Source: Cristatella mucedo | Lineage: Eukaryota; Bryozoa; Phylactolaemata; Cristatellidae | Assembly (NCBI GenBank): GCA_009760855.2 | Contig: WPIO01000115.1 | Span: 226,001 to 290,000, forward strand | Reading direction: 5' to 3' | DNA: 64,000 nucleotides | Shown here: piece after piece, positions 12,248-24,345 of the stretch | Layout: the number at the start of each line of letters is the position of its first letter | How positions within the stretch are numbered: the stretch's first letter is position 1 | Notes under the pieces: generated by a model | What the model was told of the DNA's origin: nothing | The model's input: only the letters and a program-made list of their open reading frames with translations | The model's database searches: none | Program-made: the position numbers and the translations under genes

Positions 12248-12779
12248 ATGAGTAATTTGTTCTAGGGATGTGAATATAATAGACCAAATCTAATGTCTCA
12301 GAAATACTGTCACTTGAAAATGTGTCGATGATGCACCAGTATTACCAAACGCTTCACTTTTCCATGCCTATATGCTATTATTTTAGAATCCAAGAAACTA
12401 CTAGCTGCAGCAGTCATCCTGTGCCTTTTGTGTAGAATCTTTGCAGCTGAAATTGATCTTGTAAGTCTTTCAGCAATTTATCATTTTATTTGAAGACGAC
12501 TTAAAGTGAACCGATTGATTGTGGTGAAATTGGATTAACATGTTTATAGGAATCAGGAGAACATGCTCAGTTGAGAAGTGAAGATCTGAATCTGTCAGGT
12601 AAGTGATTTTATGAATTGGTTATGTATCCATGGCAATATACTTGTTTCTTCGTATAGTAGTTTGATTTGAAAATTTTACGGAAAGCTGAAATTTCACTTT
12701 TGTAGAGAATGAAGATATCGGGAAAATTATTTCATTGTTCGGCAAGGGTATTGCTAAGGAAATAGATCGTTTGGGATAA
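12248..12779 (+). CDS. Small secreted peptide precursor, amphipathic helix at C-terminus
   Basis: Three well-marked exons join in one frame. Exon 12387-12460 (acceptor TTATTTTAG, donor GTAAGT) encodes a signal peptide 'SKKLLAAAVILCLLCRIFA'. Exon 12550-12598 (acceptor TTTATAG, donor CAG|GTAAGT) is an acidic spacer 'ESGEHAQLRSEDLNLS'. Exon 12706-12779 (acceptor CTTTTGTAG) ends with 'IGKIISLFGKGIAKEIDRLG' and a TAA stop. The phases (0, then 1) fit exactly. The start is unproven: the signal exon has no ATG and needs a phase-1 upstream exon; ATGA|GTAATT at 12248-12251 fits and would give a product of about 66 residues. The layout of signal, acidic propart and C-terminal cationic amphipathic helix ending in Gly (possible amidation donor) is that of peptide-hormone and antimicrobial-peptide precursors. 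The helix pattern resembles magainin-like peptides only in general character. Function is inferred. An AATAAA follows at 12941. Confidence 0.6.
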
Positions 12780-12940
12780 GCGATACTCAAAAGCAAAGAA
12801 CGCATGCACCTAGAAGAAAAACAGAATATTGCAGGAACTAAGAGTTTTGCTTTTGTAGCGCATAGATCTTCTTACAGAGGTTACAAAACCTAGATCACGA
12901 AGGCACTGTGTGATTAGTGCCTCGACATTGTAACGTCTAC

Positions 12941-12946
12941 AATAAA
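12941..12946 (+). terminator. Polyadenylation signal of the small peptide gene
   Basis: AATAAA about 160 bp after the stop codon, with no other gene between. Confidence 0.6.
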
Positions 12947-12959
12947 ACCTTGAGCGAGC

Positions 12960-13551
12960 TCCTTAAAATCTTGAGTCTCATTTCAGTTTTGCACAATTCT
13001 GGCACGAGACGTAGTTTACCGTAGGTTAAGGTACAACAATTTATTCTTTCTTCACACACATCAGCTCATGTTCAGCTTCGTTTTCATTGCATTTAAGTAA
13101 CTGATTCTGGGAAGTCTGTGAATTGCGATTTCCAGGCTTTGGCAGCCTACGGATGGAAGGAATTATGTCCGATAAATTAACTGTTTGTTAAAGTCACGGC
13201 TACACAGCATGGGTCGGAATGGAGAGTGGTTCGTCCGCTAGCAGGAATAGAAATAAGTTAGGCATGAATTGTCCGCACCATACGATGACACTTAAGCCTT
13301 TTCAAGACATTATTTTAGTCGCCGCAAGAAGTAGTTGAACTTTGCTTGCATAAGCGGTGAAATGCATTTTACCTGAATAGCGTATGTAAACGTGGAGGAA
13401 AATCAATTTGCAGTGCAAACATTTGGCGATTTGGTTTTGTTAAATCGCAGCGTCACCCGCCCACCAAAAGGTTGAGTATACTTATACTTAGGATGGCAAG
13501 CACTTTGACCTTAGTTACTGAAGTAGTCATTGTTCGTCACTATGTTTGCAG
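12960..13551. other. No gene recognised
   Basis: AT-rich single-copy-looking sequence between the peptide gene and the possible exon at 13552. Confidence 0.4.
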
Positions 13552-13622
13552 GCAATGCTCAGCCCTATGTGCCCAATGCGAGAATACTTGGGGAAGATCG
13601 GATACTGTTCCATTTTGCATAG
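13552..13622 (+). CDS. Possible terminal exon of another small gene
   Basis: A TATGTTTGCAG acceptor precedes an open frame (phase 1 entry) encoding 'NAQPYVPNARILGEDRILF' and two to three more residues before TAG. An AATAAA lies at 13773-13778, about 150 bp later. No upstream exon was found, and another frame across the same bases is also open up to a GTAAGT at about 13697. Speculative. Confidence 0.22.
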
Positions 13623-13888
13623 TGAATTTTTGGAGATGGATGCTTGTAAACTCAGTTCCGTCCGAAGCGTCTGATGCTAAAAAGTGGAATATTATTGTAA
13701 GTGGCTTCATGTTATGCTTCTTCTAGCTGCCAAAATGTGCTCCATAATGTGCCGTTTGAAAGTTGTAATCCAAATAAAAATGTCGTTTCTGGAGGCTTCT
13801 TAGAAATTTTGAAGGCAGCTGGCTCAAATGTCTCAACGATTGAAGCCGCACCTAATAGCTGAGGTCCTGCAAAGTCGTTGTTCTTTTA

Positions 13889-14106
13889 ATGTAATGTATT
13901 CCTATATGCAACTCTATGAAGCCATACAGACTACGTGGGTGTTACGCAGGAGAGTTTTGTAAAGCTCACTTACACCATAAGCGGCTTTAGGTACGCATTC
14001 GGTAGCCAGCAGACTTCGTCCCACGCAACAAAGAGAAAGTGGGAAGCATAGTAGAGTCAGGAGAGCAGTTGAGGTAGTGAGTAGCATGGAAGTAGCAGCT
14101 CAGGAA
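13889..14106 (-). mobile_element. LINE-B 3' end fragment
   Basis: Starts at AATGTAATGTATT, passes the 3' hairpin and ends in the last part of the coding region. Diverged. Confidence 0.85.
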
Positions 14107-14696
14107 TTCAGTTGGGGACAATAATTATCTTAAAGACAAGTCCACAGTTATTCAAATATAAACATAGACTTAAATCGAAACGGTTGGATATGTTAGTCAA
14201 GTCGTATCTTAAATATATGTCCCAGTCAGTATAGATCTCTTTTAACGAAAAGTTCGTGAATTTTTGCATTGATTTAAAATTGCGCACTAATTATAAATGA
14301 CTTTTAATCGTGACCACGCTTTCAATTCAATATCCGCTAACTTAACTGGATGATTACAGTTTCAGATATTACCAAGTACTCGCTCAATAAAGCGACGAGC
14401 CGTGTCGCTTATGGGGTTATTTGCAGCTCTTTTAAAATTCGATCAAAGACCAACCAACGATGGGCTGATCGGTTGTTAGAGATCATTAGTGTTACTGATA
14501 AAGCTGACGAAGTAGATTGAGTGATTCATTGAAAGGCAGAATAATAATAATAATAATAAATATGTTAATCGCATTCGAGAAGTTACCTAAAATAAAATAT
14601 TATCTTTTATGCACTTGACGACTGACTCAACCAAAATAAGAATAATAGTTAGAACGGGAATAAAACATTTTCGTAGCGCCCGGAGGGGACAAAGTA
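14107..14696. other. No gene recognised
   Basis: AT-rich; contains a short (AAT)n run at about 14540-14560. Confidence 0.5.
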
Positions 14697-14850
14697 CCTT
14701 TCTCCATGGTTTGGCCTAGTGGCACGGTCCTGGCTTTTAATGACCCAGGGTCATGGGTTCGAGCCTCGCGGCGGCGTTTTTCAAGCTCTTTGATAGAGAT
14801 TAAGTTCACTTGCTTAGTGTTATGCAAACGAATATTTCATTATTCACTAA
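14697..14850 (+). mobile_element. SINE S1-like element
   Basis: tRNA-like head TTTGGCCTAGTGGCACGGTC with B-box GGGTTCGAGCC, then a diverged tail with GATAGAGATTAAGTTCACTT. Confidence 0.65.
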
Positions 14851-15789
14851 TTCCCTTTTTAATGAATTTTGCAAGTGCCAGAAAAGAGGTACGTCAACTG
14901 ATCATTGGGCACGACGTTCAAAATATCGGTATCTCCATAAGTATCTTACGGACAGTTCACCGGATGGAACGAATGCTGTGAGAAACAGGTGGGTTGTTAA
15001 CTCGGCGGATGCCGCGACGTCAATAATGATAGTCTTCCGGCCAGATTGGGTTGGCGTAGGAGCAGGATGCCGAGGAGAAGAATCCAGAAAGGTTGGTTAG
15101 AGACGGGGGGCGCTGCGAGGGGAACTCTTGAGGTGTAAGTATTCCATATTAGCAAAGCCGATCGAGCCAATGAAGGGACCGAAAAGTGAGCACCTGTATA
15201 TTGAAACGTGCATTGCTCGACTGGGGAGCTAGTCACTTTTGGCAGGAGTGATACTGTGCGTGTCACTAACCTTAGGCTATTGAAGTCGTGTCCAGTACGG
15301 TCAGCCAGTGCCGGCATACCTTGACGCGTGACTCGAGGACTCTTTAAACCGGCATCACGGCTTTGGATTCGCCAGCAGTTTTCACGTGTCTGCAGCGACA
15401 AGCACCAAGCCAAGCGCTGCGTTTGGGGCAGATTGACTTTTAAGTGCGGAGCGGATACAGCTAGTTCGTTAGCACTATTATAAAAACATTTATGTGCATT
15501 GTTAAATCTGTGAGGGCATTCGCGAACAGATCAAGACGGCTCTGGAAGATGCCGTTTATTAAGGAACCGCGGAACCGGGACGCGACAGCCACCATGCTGG
15601 CTGAGAAGCAGCTGCTGGAAGTGGGACCGCTGTTCTCTGCCAGAAAAAGTGCGGTGGCTGGACAAGTCAGGCGGACCCAGCATCCTCTCTTCACTACAGT
15701 GGCCGATAAAGCGCCGGGCTAACGCTTCAAAGTTCCGTAGGTACGTGGGATGGTATCCTTGGTTGACACAGGTAAATGTACTCCGTACA
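14851..15789. other. No gene recognised
   Basis: Two overlapping open frames (minus 14997-15413, plus 15492-15722) show no recognised domain and no convincing splice sites. Confidence 0.4.
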
Positions 15790-16197
15790 TAATAATAATA
15801 ATAATAATATTGCACTTGATAAAGCGCCCTCAGAGAACTTAATCTCTTTCTAGGCGCTTTACATTTGCTGCAAAGTGATACGCAATAGAATAGTAAGTAA
15901 AATCATGCTTGAAAAACAAACAAAATGAATAACATGGTTAGGGGTTACATGCACTGGGTCAGCATGCAAATGTGGTTAGTGGCAGCATGAACAGTGTCAG
16001 CACGCATAAGCACATCGAGGACGAATCACAAGGACCCACTAAATGCTGTCCTAAATAGGTATGTTTTTAAGTTTCTTTTAAATGTGGTCAGGTCAGGGGA
16101 TGTTCTGATGCAGGTCGGGAGGGAGTTCCAGGCTGTGGGAGCATACGAGCTAAATGCACGGTCTCCAAAGGATTTAAGGTCTCCAAAGGATTTACAT
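15790..16197 (-). mobile_element. LINE-A 3' end, young copy
   Basis: (AAT)n tail, hairpin, 3' UTR and the last 60 or so codons, nearly identical to the copy at 38716. The far end shows a direct duplication of GGTCTCCAAAGGATTTA (about 16160-16195), then unrelated sequence. Confidence 0.9.
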
Positions 16198-17696
16198 GTC
16201 GGCTTGAGCCGGCTGATCTACAGTCCGGAATGAATCGAGCTCCAATATTCGATGTATTTGCCTCTGAATGTTCACGGAGGCTCTCTGTCGACGGGCCTGT
16301 AATATCATCATTAGTGTCAGCTGTATCGATGTATAGCTATGAGTCAGTACGGGCCGAGATACTCTCAACGGCTACAGTAGGGCCTTGGCTGATTATTTCA
16401 GTGAGTTCTGCCTCAGCTGAAGCATTATTATTAGCTCTAGCATTACTTGTATAACAGGTAGGAGGTCTTCCGCCTCTCGGGCCCTGCTCACACCTTCTCT
16501 TGGTCACCTGGTCAGTGTATGGCATTAAATCTCGCTGGCGAAGCTTGTTTTGGTGACGAATTACGAAGTCAGCGCAATCGTCCGACGCCGTCAGCACTGA
16601 ATTTCGATCTCTGACTGACTCATCGTCTCTTGGGACTCACGTGCATGGAACTGCTCATACCTAGAAGGCTACGCCAGATACATTTCGTGCTCTTTCATTG
16701 CGACCTTTCTGTCACCATTTTCTCTTCATCTGACATCTGGAAAGACTAGTGGTGCTGCAAAGCTAAATAAGACAAGCTTTGTTGCTTGCACAGTCACCAT
16801 TGCCTATTCCATGTCACTTCGCATCAACCCATGCAAGCAACCTGTCTTCGATAATGCTCTGAGCATGATAGAGTTAGCGAACGCAATTGCGCAAAGCCGA
16901 GGTTTTTACACTGCCGATGAGCCAATGGAACACCGGTTGTTGGCGAGAATCTGTCCGGTAGGCATGTGCCAGGATCTGCTTTACCTAGCTTTCCTGTGCC
17001 GCAAACTTACGCTACTTTTTCCTGTGTGCTTTGCATGCTTACCGTGCATTATAAGGTGCATATTAACAAGTATCCACAAGTGTCTTCTTATGCGGCTTCG
17101 TGGACTCATCTAAACTGACGGGCGTGCAATTAAAGTGTGGGTACTGCTTTGATGGTACAGAGTCTCCCACTCATCGAATTGAAAAAAGTAAAAGGAGGTT
17201 AATTTGAACCATGCTGAATCTGATAGACTGTGAGATGTTCTCAATTAGCAAAGTAAGAAGTCAAGAGAAACAGTGCTAAAGGAACTAACATACCCAGTTG
17301 ACTTAGGGATGTGACATTCATGTCATCATCGTAGCGTAGTTTATCACTGGTTACACGAGGAAGAGTGGTTTCAATAGGGCTTTAGCGATGTAATCAGGAC
17401 GACACTATTTTTGATATTTCATTCTTTAAACGTGTGCTACACACTGCTATCGGTATAAGAGCATGCATGTAAATTACATGTTTACTGAATCAGTTATAGT
17501 ATAGAGAGTTTCTTCAGAGTCTCAGACGGATGGGCAATTTCGCTTGTATCAATCCATGCAGATACTTTGAAATCCTTGGCCAAGCTACCAATTTAGCTAT
17601 GACCGGACGTAAGCCAGAAACTCCAGTAAAAAACGTAGGAATCACTAACTAAATTAGCACAATTACATGATTAGATTTGAGCAGCTTTTCCCAGCC
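16198..17696. other. No gene recognised
   Basis: No coherent exon set or known repeat seen. Confidence 0.45.
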
Positions 17697-17995
17697 AGAA
17701 TGTAATGTAATGTAATGTAATGTAATGTATCTCCGTCAGTAACTCCACAAAGTCATAAACACCATGTGGGTGTTAAGCAGGAGAGTTTTGTATAGCCTAC
17801 TCACAGCCTAAGCAGCTTTCGGTACGCGTTCGGTAGCGAACAGACTTCGTCTCACGAAACAAAGAGAAAGTGGGAAGCATAGCAGAGTTAGGAGAGCAGT
17901 TGAGGTAGTGAGTAGCATAGAAGTAGCAGTTCAGGACCGCTGAAAAAGATGTGCCATAGTCGGCAGTTGGAGAGTAGATTCGTTGCGTAAGAATA
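17697..17995 (-). mobile_element. LINE-B 3' end with long pentamer tail
   Basis: Begins with five AATGT repeats (17699-17727), then the hairpin and C-terminal coding remnants up to GTTGCGTAAGAAT. Confidence 0.88.
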
Positions 17996-18003
17996 CTGCT
18001 CTA

Positions 18004-18150
18004 CTAAAGCAGACTGGGCCCTAGTTATTAGACCGCCGGTTTTGGCGCTAGAACCAAAAAGGTCTCGGGTTCGATTCCTGTCGGGGATGATTCTTAATCG
18101 CAAACCAAGGCATTAATTCCGTTAATGATTAGCTTCCTTTTTTAAATGAT
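18004..18150 (+). mobile_element. SINE S2-like element, diverged
   Basis: B-box GGGTTCGATTCC at about 18067, preceded by a tRNA-like head (GGGCCCTAGTTATTAGACCG) and followed by GATGATTCTTAATCGC and an AT-rich tail. It lies immediately downstream of the LINE-B copy. Confidence 0.55.
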
Positions 18151-19371
<1,221 letters not shown>

Positions 19372-19429
19372 TGCTATATATGTATGAACTTATATTCTAT
19401 ATATTTTAGCAAATTATTGTTCCTTAGTC

Positions 19430-20060
19430 AGAGGACCCCTGCACTGCCGAGGCCGCCAACGCTATCCACGCCTCCCGGTTCAGGAACACGGACCACGGCT
19501 TCCGACCTGGAATGGCGCCCGAGACGCAATGCCACCCGTTCCTTTCGCGAAATGCCGAGGTCCGCCAGGCATGCTTCAGTATCCGGCCAGCAGCCATCCA
19601 GAGCACTGACCACGAAGGGCCTCACTGCAGGAAAGACCGGGCTACGGCCTCGTACTTATCAATCTTTTTCCAGGCCGCCACCAGGGCATCCTTGCTTCCG
19701 TCAAACGACCGCTACGTCAACCATGACCACCCCGGTGCCATTGTCGATGACCAGCTTCCGCTCTCAAACCAGATCCCTGGTGAGCGGGAAGGCGAGACCT
19801 TCGGTGGCCGGAAGAGCCTCGATCAGGCTACCCAGAGCCAGGTTGTAGCCAGCCGTTATTGCTTGCAGCATCGGTCGGCAGTGGCTTAGGAAATGGCACA
19901 CGGCCTCAGCCTCAGTACGGGAGAGGCGGCAGTTAGTGACCACCGTTCCTAGGTATGACTGGCTCCTAGCGGCAGCCATCGGCAGCACGTCTTGGCGAGC
20001 AAGGCGAATGAATCGCCAGGCCCGTAACGACAGGCCAAGACCCGTGGTCTGCAAGTGGCT
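19430..20060 (-). pseudogene. LINE-C: C-terminus of an R2/NeSL-like LINE
   Basis: On the minus strand the piece starts with 'FIRLARQDVLPMAAARSQSY', then a zinc-knuckle region 'NCRLSRTEAEAVCHFLSHC' in which the second Cys of the usual CxxC is Ser. It continues into a restriction-like endonuclease region: 'VIDNGTGVVMVDVAV', then, after a frameshift, 'FDGSKDALVAAWKKIDKYE', and ends with 'ADLGISRKERVALRLGRH'. This order is typical of LINEs that carry a C-terminal PD-(D/E)XK-like endonuclease, unlike LINE-A and LINE-B. Stops and a frameshift inactivate it, and the reverse transcriptase part is missing. Confidence 0.75.
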
Positions 20061-20103
20061 GTGGGTCGCGAACCTGTCCGTCGCTATGCTGGGCAGCCCA
20101 TAT

Positions 20104-20243
20104 ATAATTCATTTGTATAGAGTCCTAAGAGAACTCAATCTCTATTCAGGCGCTTCACATATGCCACGGGGCTCGAGCCCACGACCTCAGCCAGACCTTG
20201 GCCGGGGCGAGCACCTTAACCACAGTGCCAAACCAGCTCAATA
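20104..20243 (-). mobile_element. SINE S1 (tRNA-like head, LINE-A-type hairpin tail)
   Basis: The reverse complement reads GGTTTGGCACTGTGGTTAAGG (head), GTGGGCTCGAGCCCC (B-box), then AAGCGCCTGAATAGAGATT...CTCTTAGGACTC and an ATAAATGAATT end. Confidence 0.88.
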
Positions 20244-21716
20244 TTGCTTGGGAAGACGCTCAGCACACAGCGATGGTTTGCCAATAAGGTTCCCAAGCCA
20301 TATAAAAATTTATGGCGTCTCAGCAAGCCATTAATACCTCGGCTTGCTCTGGATCAGGCGTGTGAAAGGTTGGATGAGATCAGGCATGTGAACGCTAGTA
20401 GACAATTCGACTAATAGGTTGGTCTAGTAGCTGCATCGCCTCCCTCAGAATTTTCCATCAGGATAGCTGGCGCTCGATCCCGCCACTATATCCTTTAAAG
20501 AGAATGCTTATAGGCTTGAGTATGCAATGACCTATACCTATTCTCAAACTTTGAAACTTGGAAAGAAGTGACTCTTAATCAATCAGAGCTACGCAAGGAA
20601 AGCGAATGTCATGTGAGCCTCCTTTCGCAAGCAAAACTGTCGCTGTGCAATAAACCAAAAGTCTTCTTAACGTGTCTAATAAGGGGGCTCATCAGATTAC
20701 ACAAAATGGGTCTAAATACATTTAATAAAGAGATCATTATAACCTTATTAAGGAAATCGGTAAGCTGTTTTGATATCATTATACAAGCGCAGTAAGCAGT
20801 AAGTGGCACACATCTATGCGCCCGCTACTTTAAATAGGAAACAGCTTGAAAATTATTTGCAAATGATTCAGTGAGTTGAGTTTATTCGACGGGATGCTGC
20901 GTCATCCACGTATGGGTGCACATACAAAAGAGACAGCGGCAGCAGAAACTCTCGCTAAGAAAGTGATCTGTCTCCTGAATCACGAAAGTAAAAGCTTGAA
21001 GAAAGTCGGTTTTAATTAAAAGCTTGAAGAAAGTCACATTTACATGCATTGACGAATATTTGGCGATCCCGCCACGACTTTGCTAAGGTACAGTCCTCGG
21101 GCGATTGGTCAGTTTCTACTGTCAATGTGTACGTGAGTGACGTAAATAACGTAAACAATACGGCTTATTTGAGAAGGCGTTATCAAAAAGCCAACGCAAT
21201 TTTTATGATTCCTATGCCTAACTGAAATTGCTCGTTCCTCGAAAGAAGATTAAATGCGATGCAGTCGTCAGCAGTTGCAACGTATGCGGGTATGCGGAAT
21301 GATCGGGTGTTTAGAGCCGCAAGGTACCACTGCCTAACCTACGCATTACATCGTGCTCTAGCAAACTTGCGACGATCGCGAAGAATAGGTCAGAAGAGGC
21401 TTGTTCAAGGAACACGACACGGTGAGGAGAGCTTGCCAAGGTCGTGGCCGGGAATGCGAAAGATTGGCACCAAAAATTATTCAGTTAGCTGTAACGGCAA
21501 ACAGATTCGCAAAGGCTTTCGCTAGGGGAGACCATTCCCTTACCTAACCCCTGAACATTCATTCATTAAGGCGACCCGTCAGGCACTCTTTACGAATGCA
21601 GCGCATGAGGGCGGTGTTTAAAAAACGGAATTTGGTGGCGGTTTCCACGTTCCGACTCAACTAGGCCGCAAGCACAACGCTCGTCACGACGCAAATTCCA
21701 GCCACCACGCGACAAA
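20244..21716. other. No gene recognised
   Basis: An 18-bp direct repeat AAAAGCTTGAAGAAAGTC occurs at 20990 and again at 21018. Nothing else identified. Confidence 0.45.
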
Positions 21717-22432
21717 TTATAATAATAATAATAATCCACTTGATAAAGTGCCCTCGGATAACTCAATCTCTTTCTAGGCGCTTTACATTTGCTGCAAAGG
21801 GAAACGCGATTGAATGGTGAGTAATATCATGCTTCATAAACAACATGAATAACATGGTTAGGGGTGACTTGCACAGAGTCACCATGCAAGTTTGGTTGGT
21901 GGCAGCATGCACAGTTTCAGCACGCATAAGCACATGAAGGACGGATCACAGGGACCCACTAAATGCTGTCCTAGATAGGAGTATTCTTAAGTTCTTTTTA
22001 AATGTGTTCAAGTCAGGGGATGTTCTGACGCAAGTCGGGAGTGAGTTCCAGGCTGCGGGAGCGTACAAATTAAATGCACAGTCTCCAGAGGATTTGAGGT
22101 TTGTACGCGGTATTGGTAAAGTGTTAGATTCCGAAAAGTGGGTGGTACTATGCTTGGCCTGGTGGAGGAGTAGATCTGAGAGGTAGCCTGGAGCCAAAGA
22201 ATGAAGTGACCTAAAAGCGAGCGACAAAACCTTGAAGTTGATCCGTCACTGGACTGGTAGCCAGTGCAGGTCGGCGAGAAGTGGTGTGATGTGGCAACCG
22301 TGACGCTCACGACAGACAAGCCTAGCTGCAGAGTTTTGTGCCAGCTGTAAGCGCCTGATTGCACATGTCGGTAGGCCAGCAAGCAGTGAGTTACAAAAAT
22401 CAAGACGAGTGTCGCAAATGCACGAATACCAG
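21717..22432 (-). mobile_element. LINE-A 3' part including C-terminal coding region
   Basis: (AAT)n tail, hairpin, 3' UTR, then 'SPDLNTFKKNL', 'AAWNSLP', 'LAPGYLSDLL' and 'LHWLPV' blocks on the minus strand. Frame is broken beyond about 93 codons. Confidence 0.88.
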
Positions 22433-22474
22433 CGACTCCCTGAGCCTCGGAATCACGCCGCTCTGATTGGGCCC

Positions 22475-22578
22475 AGGAGTACTGAGCTCGCCTGTGAAGA
22501 TCAAAGTGCTGGGCTCGAGCCCTGTGGTGATTGTAAAGCACATAGATAGAGAGTAAGTTCTCTTAGGTGCTACATAAA
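22475..22578 (+). mobile_element. SINE S1 fragment
   Basis: B-box GGGCTCGAGCCCTGTGG followed by the hairpin region (TAGAGAGTAAGTTCTCTTAGG) and ATAAATGAATT. Head diverged. Confidence 0.7.
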
Positions 22579-22922
22579 TGAATTGCGTTATAAATATTAC
22601 AAGGGCTAGTAACGTGCAGGTGTAGCATCGATGCATGCAGGCGTGCTGACAGCCGGAAAACATGGAAGCGATGTCGAGCGACCACTCCTTAGAATAATAA
22701 CTTCGTAACCGTAGCGTCGAGAAGTCTATTCAACAGCGAAAGAGCACTACAGGTGCTCAACATCGGCCACGACGTACAAAAAGACGCACGGCACCCAGAG
22801 CTACGTCTCAACTGAGCGAGCTCCTCAAACAAAGTCTGAAGCACAACAACCAAATACAACCAAATACAACCGACTGCCTACCACACGGCTTCGGCTTGTA
22901 TGCTGCCTAAACATGAATAAGG

Positions 22923-23085
22923 GTCGCGATACCCCAGAAGTTAAGATGCTTGCTCTTCACGACCGAGGTCGTGGGTTCGAATCCTGCATAGGTGATCGTT
23001 TCGTCATCTGCAAGCGGTTACGAGCGTGAAGGCCCTTTTACTGCCATACAAATGAGGCTCCTAATTAAGTTAATATTGATATTTT
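22923..23085 (+). mobile_element. SINE S2, diverged
   Basis: GGTCGTGGGTTCGAATCCTGC B-box region, a CTGCAAGCGGT remnant of the hairpin and the GCCATACAAATGAGGCT tail block. Confidence 0.75.
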
Positions 23086-23584
23086 TGCCTATTATCCCGT
23101 AACCGTTTCTGTTGTGTTCATGTAGCTACTATGTTTGGTTGTATATTTGTTCTATCGTATCAACTTACCTCTATGTAGCGCATCAGCGTTTGTCCACAGA
23201 TTACACCTCTGGGTCCGCAGATTACATCGCCAGGCATTTCTATGCCGGGATAGACCAAATAAATGTCTGGCAGGATGGCAAGAGTCTCAATTCATTTATG
23301 AGGCGCATTGCGTAGGCTGCTTGCGTCCTCCGCCGGCAGACATAACAGTTTCCAAACCAATATGATTAAGGAACCACGAATAATAAATGTGTCAGCGAAA
23401 TCATGATCTGGCCGATGTAGCACACAGGCGCTTCCTTGGCGCATGCGCAGAGGCTTTAATTTAGTGCGAGATACCAGGAAGTGCGACCGAAACTTTATTT
23501 CCTCGAGGAGTTTATCGTAACAGACAATTGCAATGTGAGCTTCATGAAGTGTGCTTTTAGCGCGGCTTCGCTGCAGTTCTAATC
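23086..23584. other. No gene recognised
   Basis: No exon or known repeat seen. Confidence 0.45.
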
Positions 23585-23728
23585 GCCGAGCCGGTTTGGT
23601 ACAGTGGTTAAGGTGCTCGCCCCGACCAAGGTCGGACTGAGGTCGTGGGCTCGAGCCCCGAGGCATATGTGAAGCGCCTGAATAGAGATTAAGTTCTTTT
23701 GGGGCGCAATATAAATAAATTTTTCTTT
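23585..23728 (+). mobile_element. SINE S1, near full length
   Basis: Head CCGGTTTGGTACAGTGGTTA, B-box GTGGGCTCGAGCCCC, tail hairpin AAGCGCCTGAATAGAGATTA...GGGGCGC, then ATAAATAAATT and a TTTTC-rich stretch. Confidence 0.9.
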
Positions 23729-23737
23729 TCTTTCTTT

Positions 23738-24345
23738 TCTAAAATGGCCGGCCACCGGCTGGGTCGACATTTTGGTGCTATTTTAATGAGTACGCGAGTG
23801 CTCAGCTGCACTAAATTATTTGGAAAAACTCGCAGCACCGTGGTCTATAAAATGAAACAAAAAAACGCATCTTCTCGCCGTCTATCCTGAAAATGGTTGG
23901 CGGATCGCTGTTTGATCGCCACCGGCTGAGCCGGACCGTTAGCGGCCATTTGCATGAGAATGCGCGTGCGACTTTCCGTGAAACTTTCAGGCCTAACCCA
24001 AAACGCTATTGTATGAAAGTAGAGGCCAAAATTAAAGCTTCGCGCCGCTGATTTTTGAAATGGCAGGTGAATCTCACTTGGAAATTGGCCGGAAGCTGGC
24101 TAGGCGAAGCTATTCGAGCCGCTTCTGAGATAAAGTCCATGTGCAAGTGCGTTAAACTTACCGCCTAACCCCTAAACACAGTTGCCTATAATGCGGACCA
24201 AATACCGCAGCTTCGCGTCACTGCTTCCGGAAATGGTAGTGGATCGCAGTTTGAAAGCGCCACGCCACTCGCCTTGCCGGGTCGTTGGAGGACATTAGAA
24301 CGAGAACAAAAAATGTACAATAGTGCAAAATTATGCGAATAAATC
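23738..24345. repeat. Decayed tandem repeat, period about 170 bp
   Basis: Similar blocks recur in order: CTTCTCGCCG (23871), CTTCGCGCCG (24038) and CTTCGCGTCA (24211), each followed by a GGAAATGGT..GGATCGC segment, a CACCGGCTGAGCCGG-like segment and a TAACCC/ACGCTATTG segment. Spacings are 167 and 173 bp. A partial first unit starts near 23740. Units are strongly diverged. Confidence 0.6.

Noticed and set aside
19424-19848. 198- and 125-codon plus-strand frames
   Set aside because: Antisense shadows of the LINE-C remnant joined to the TA repeat.
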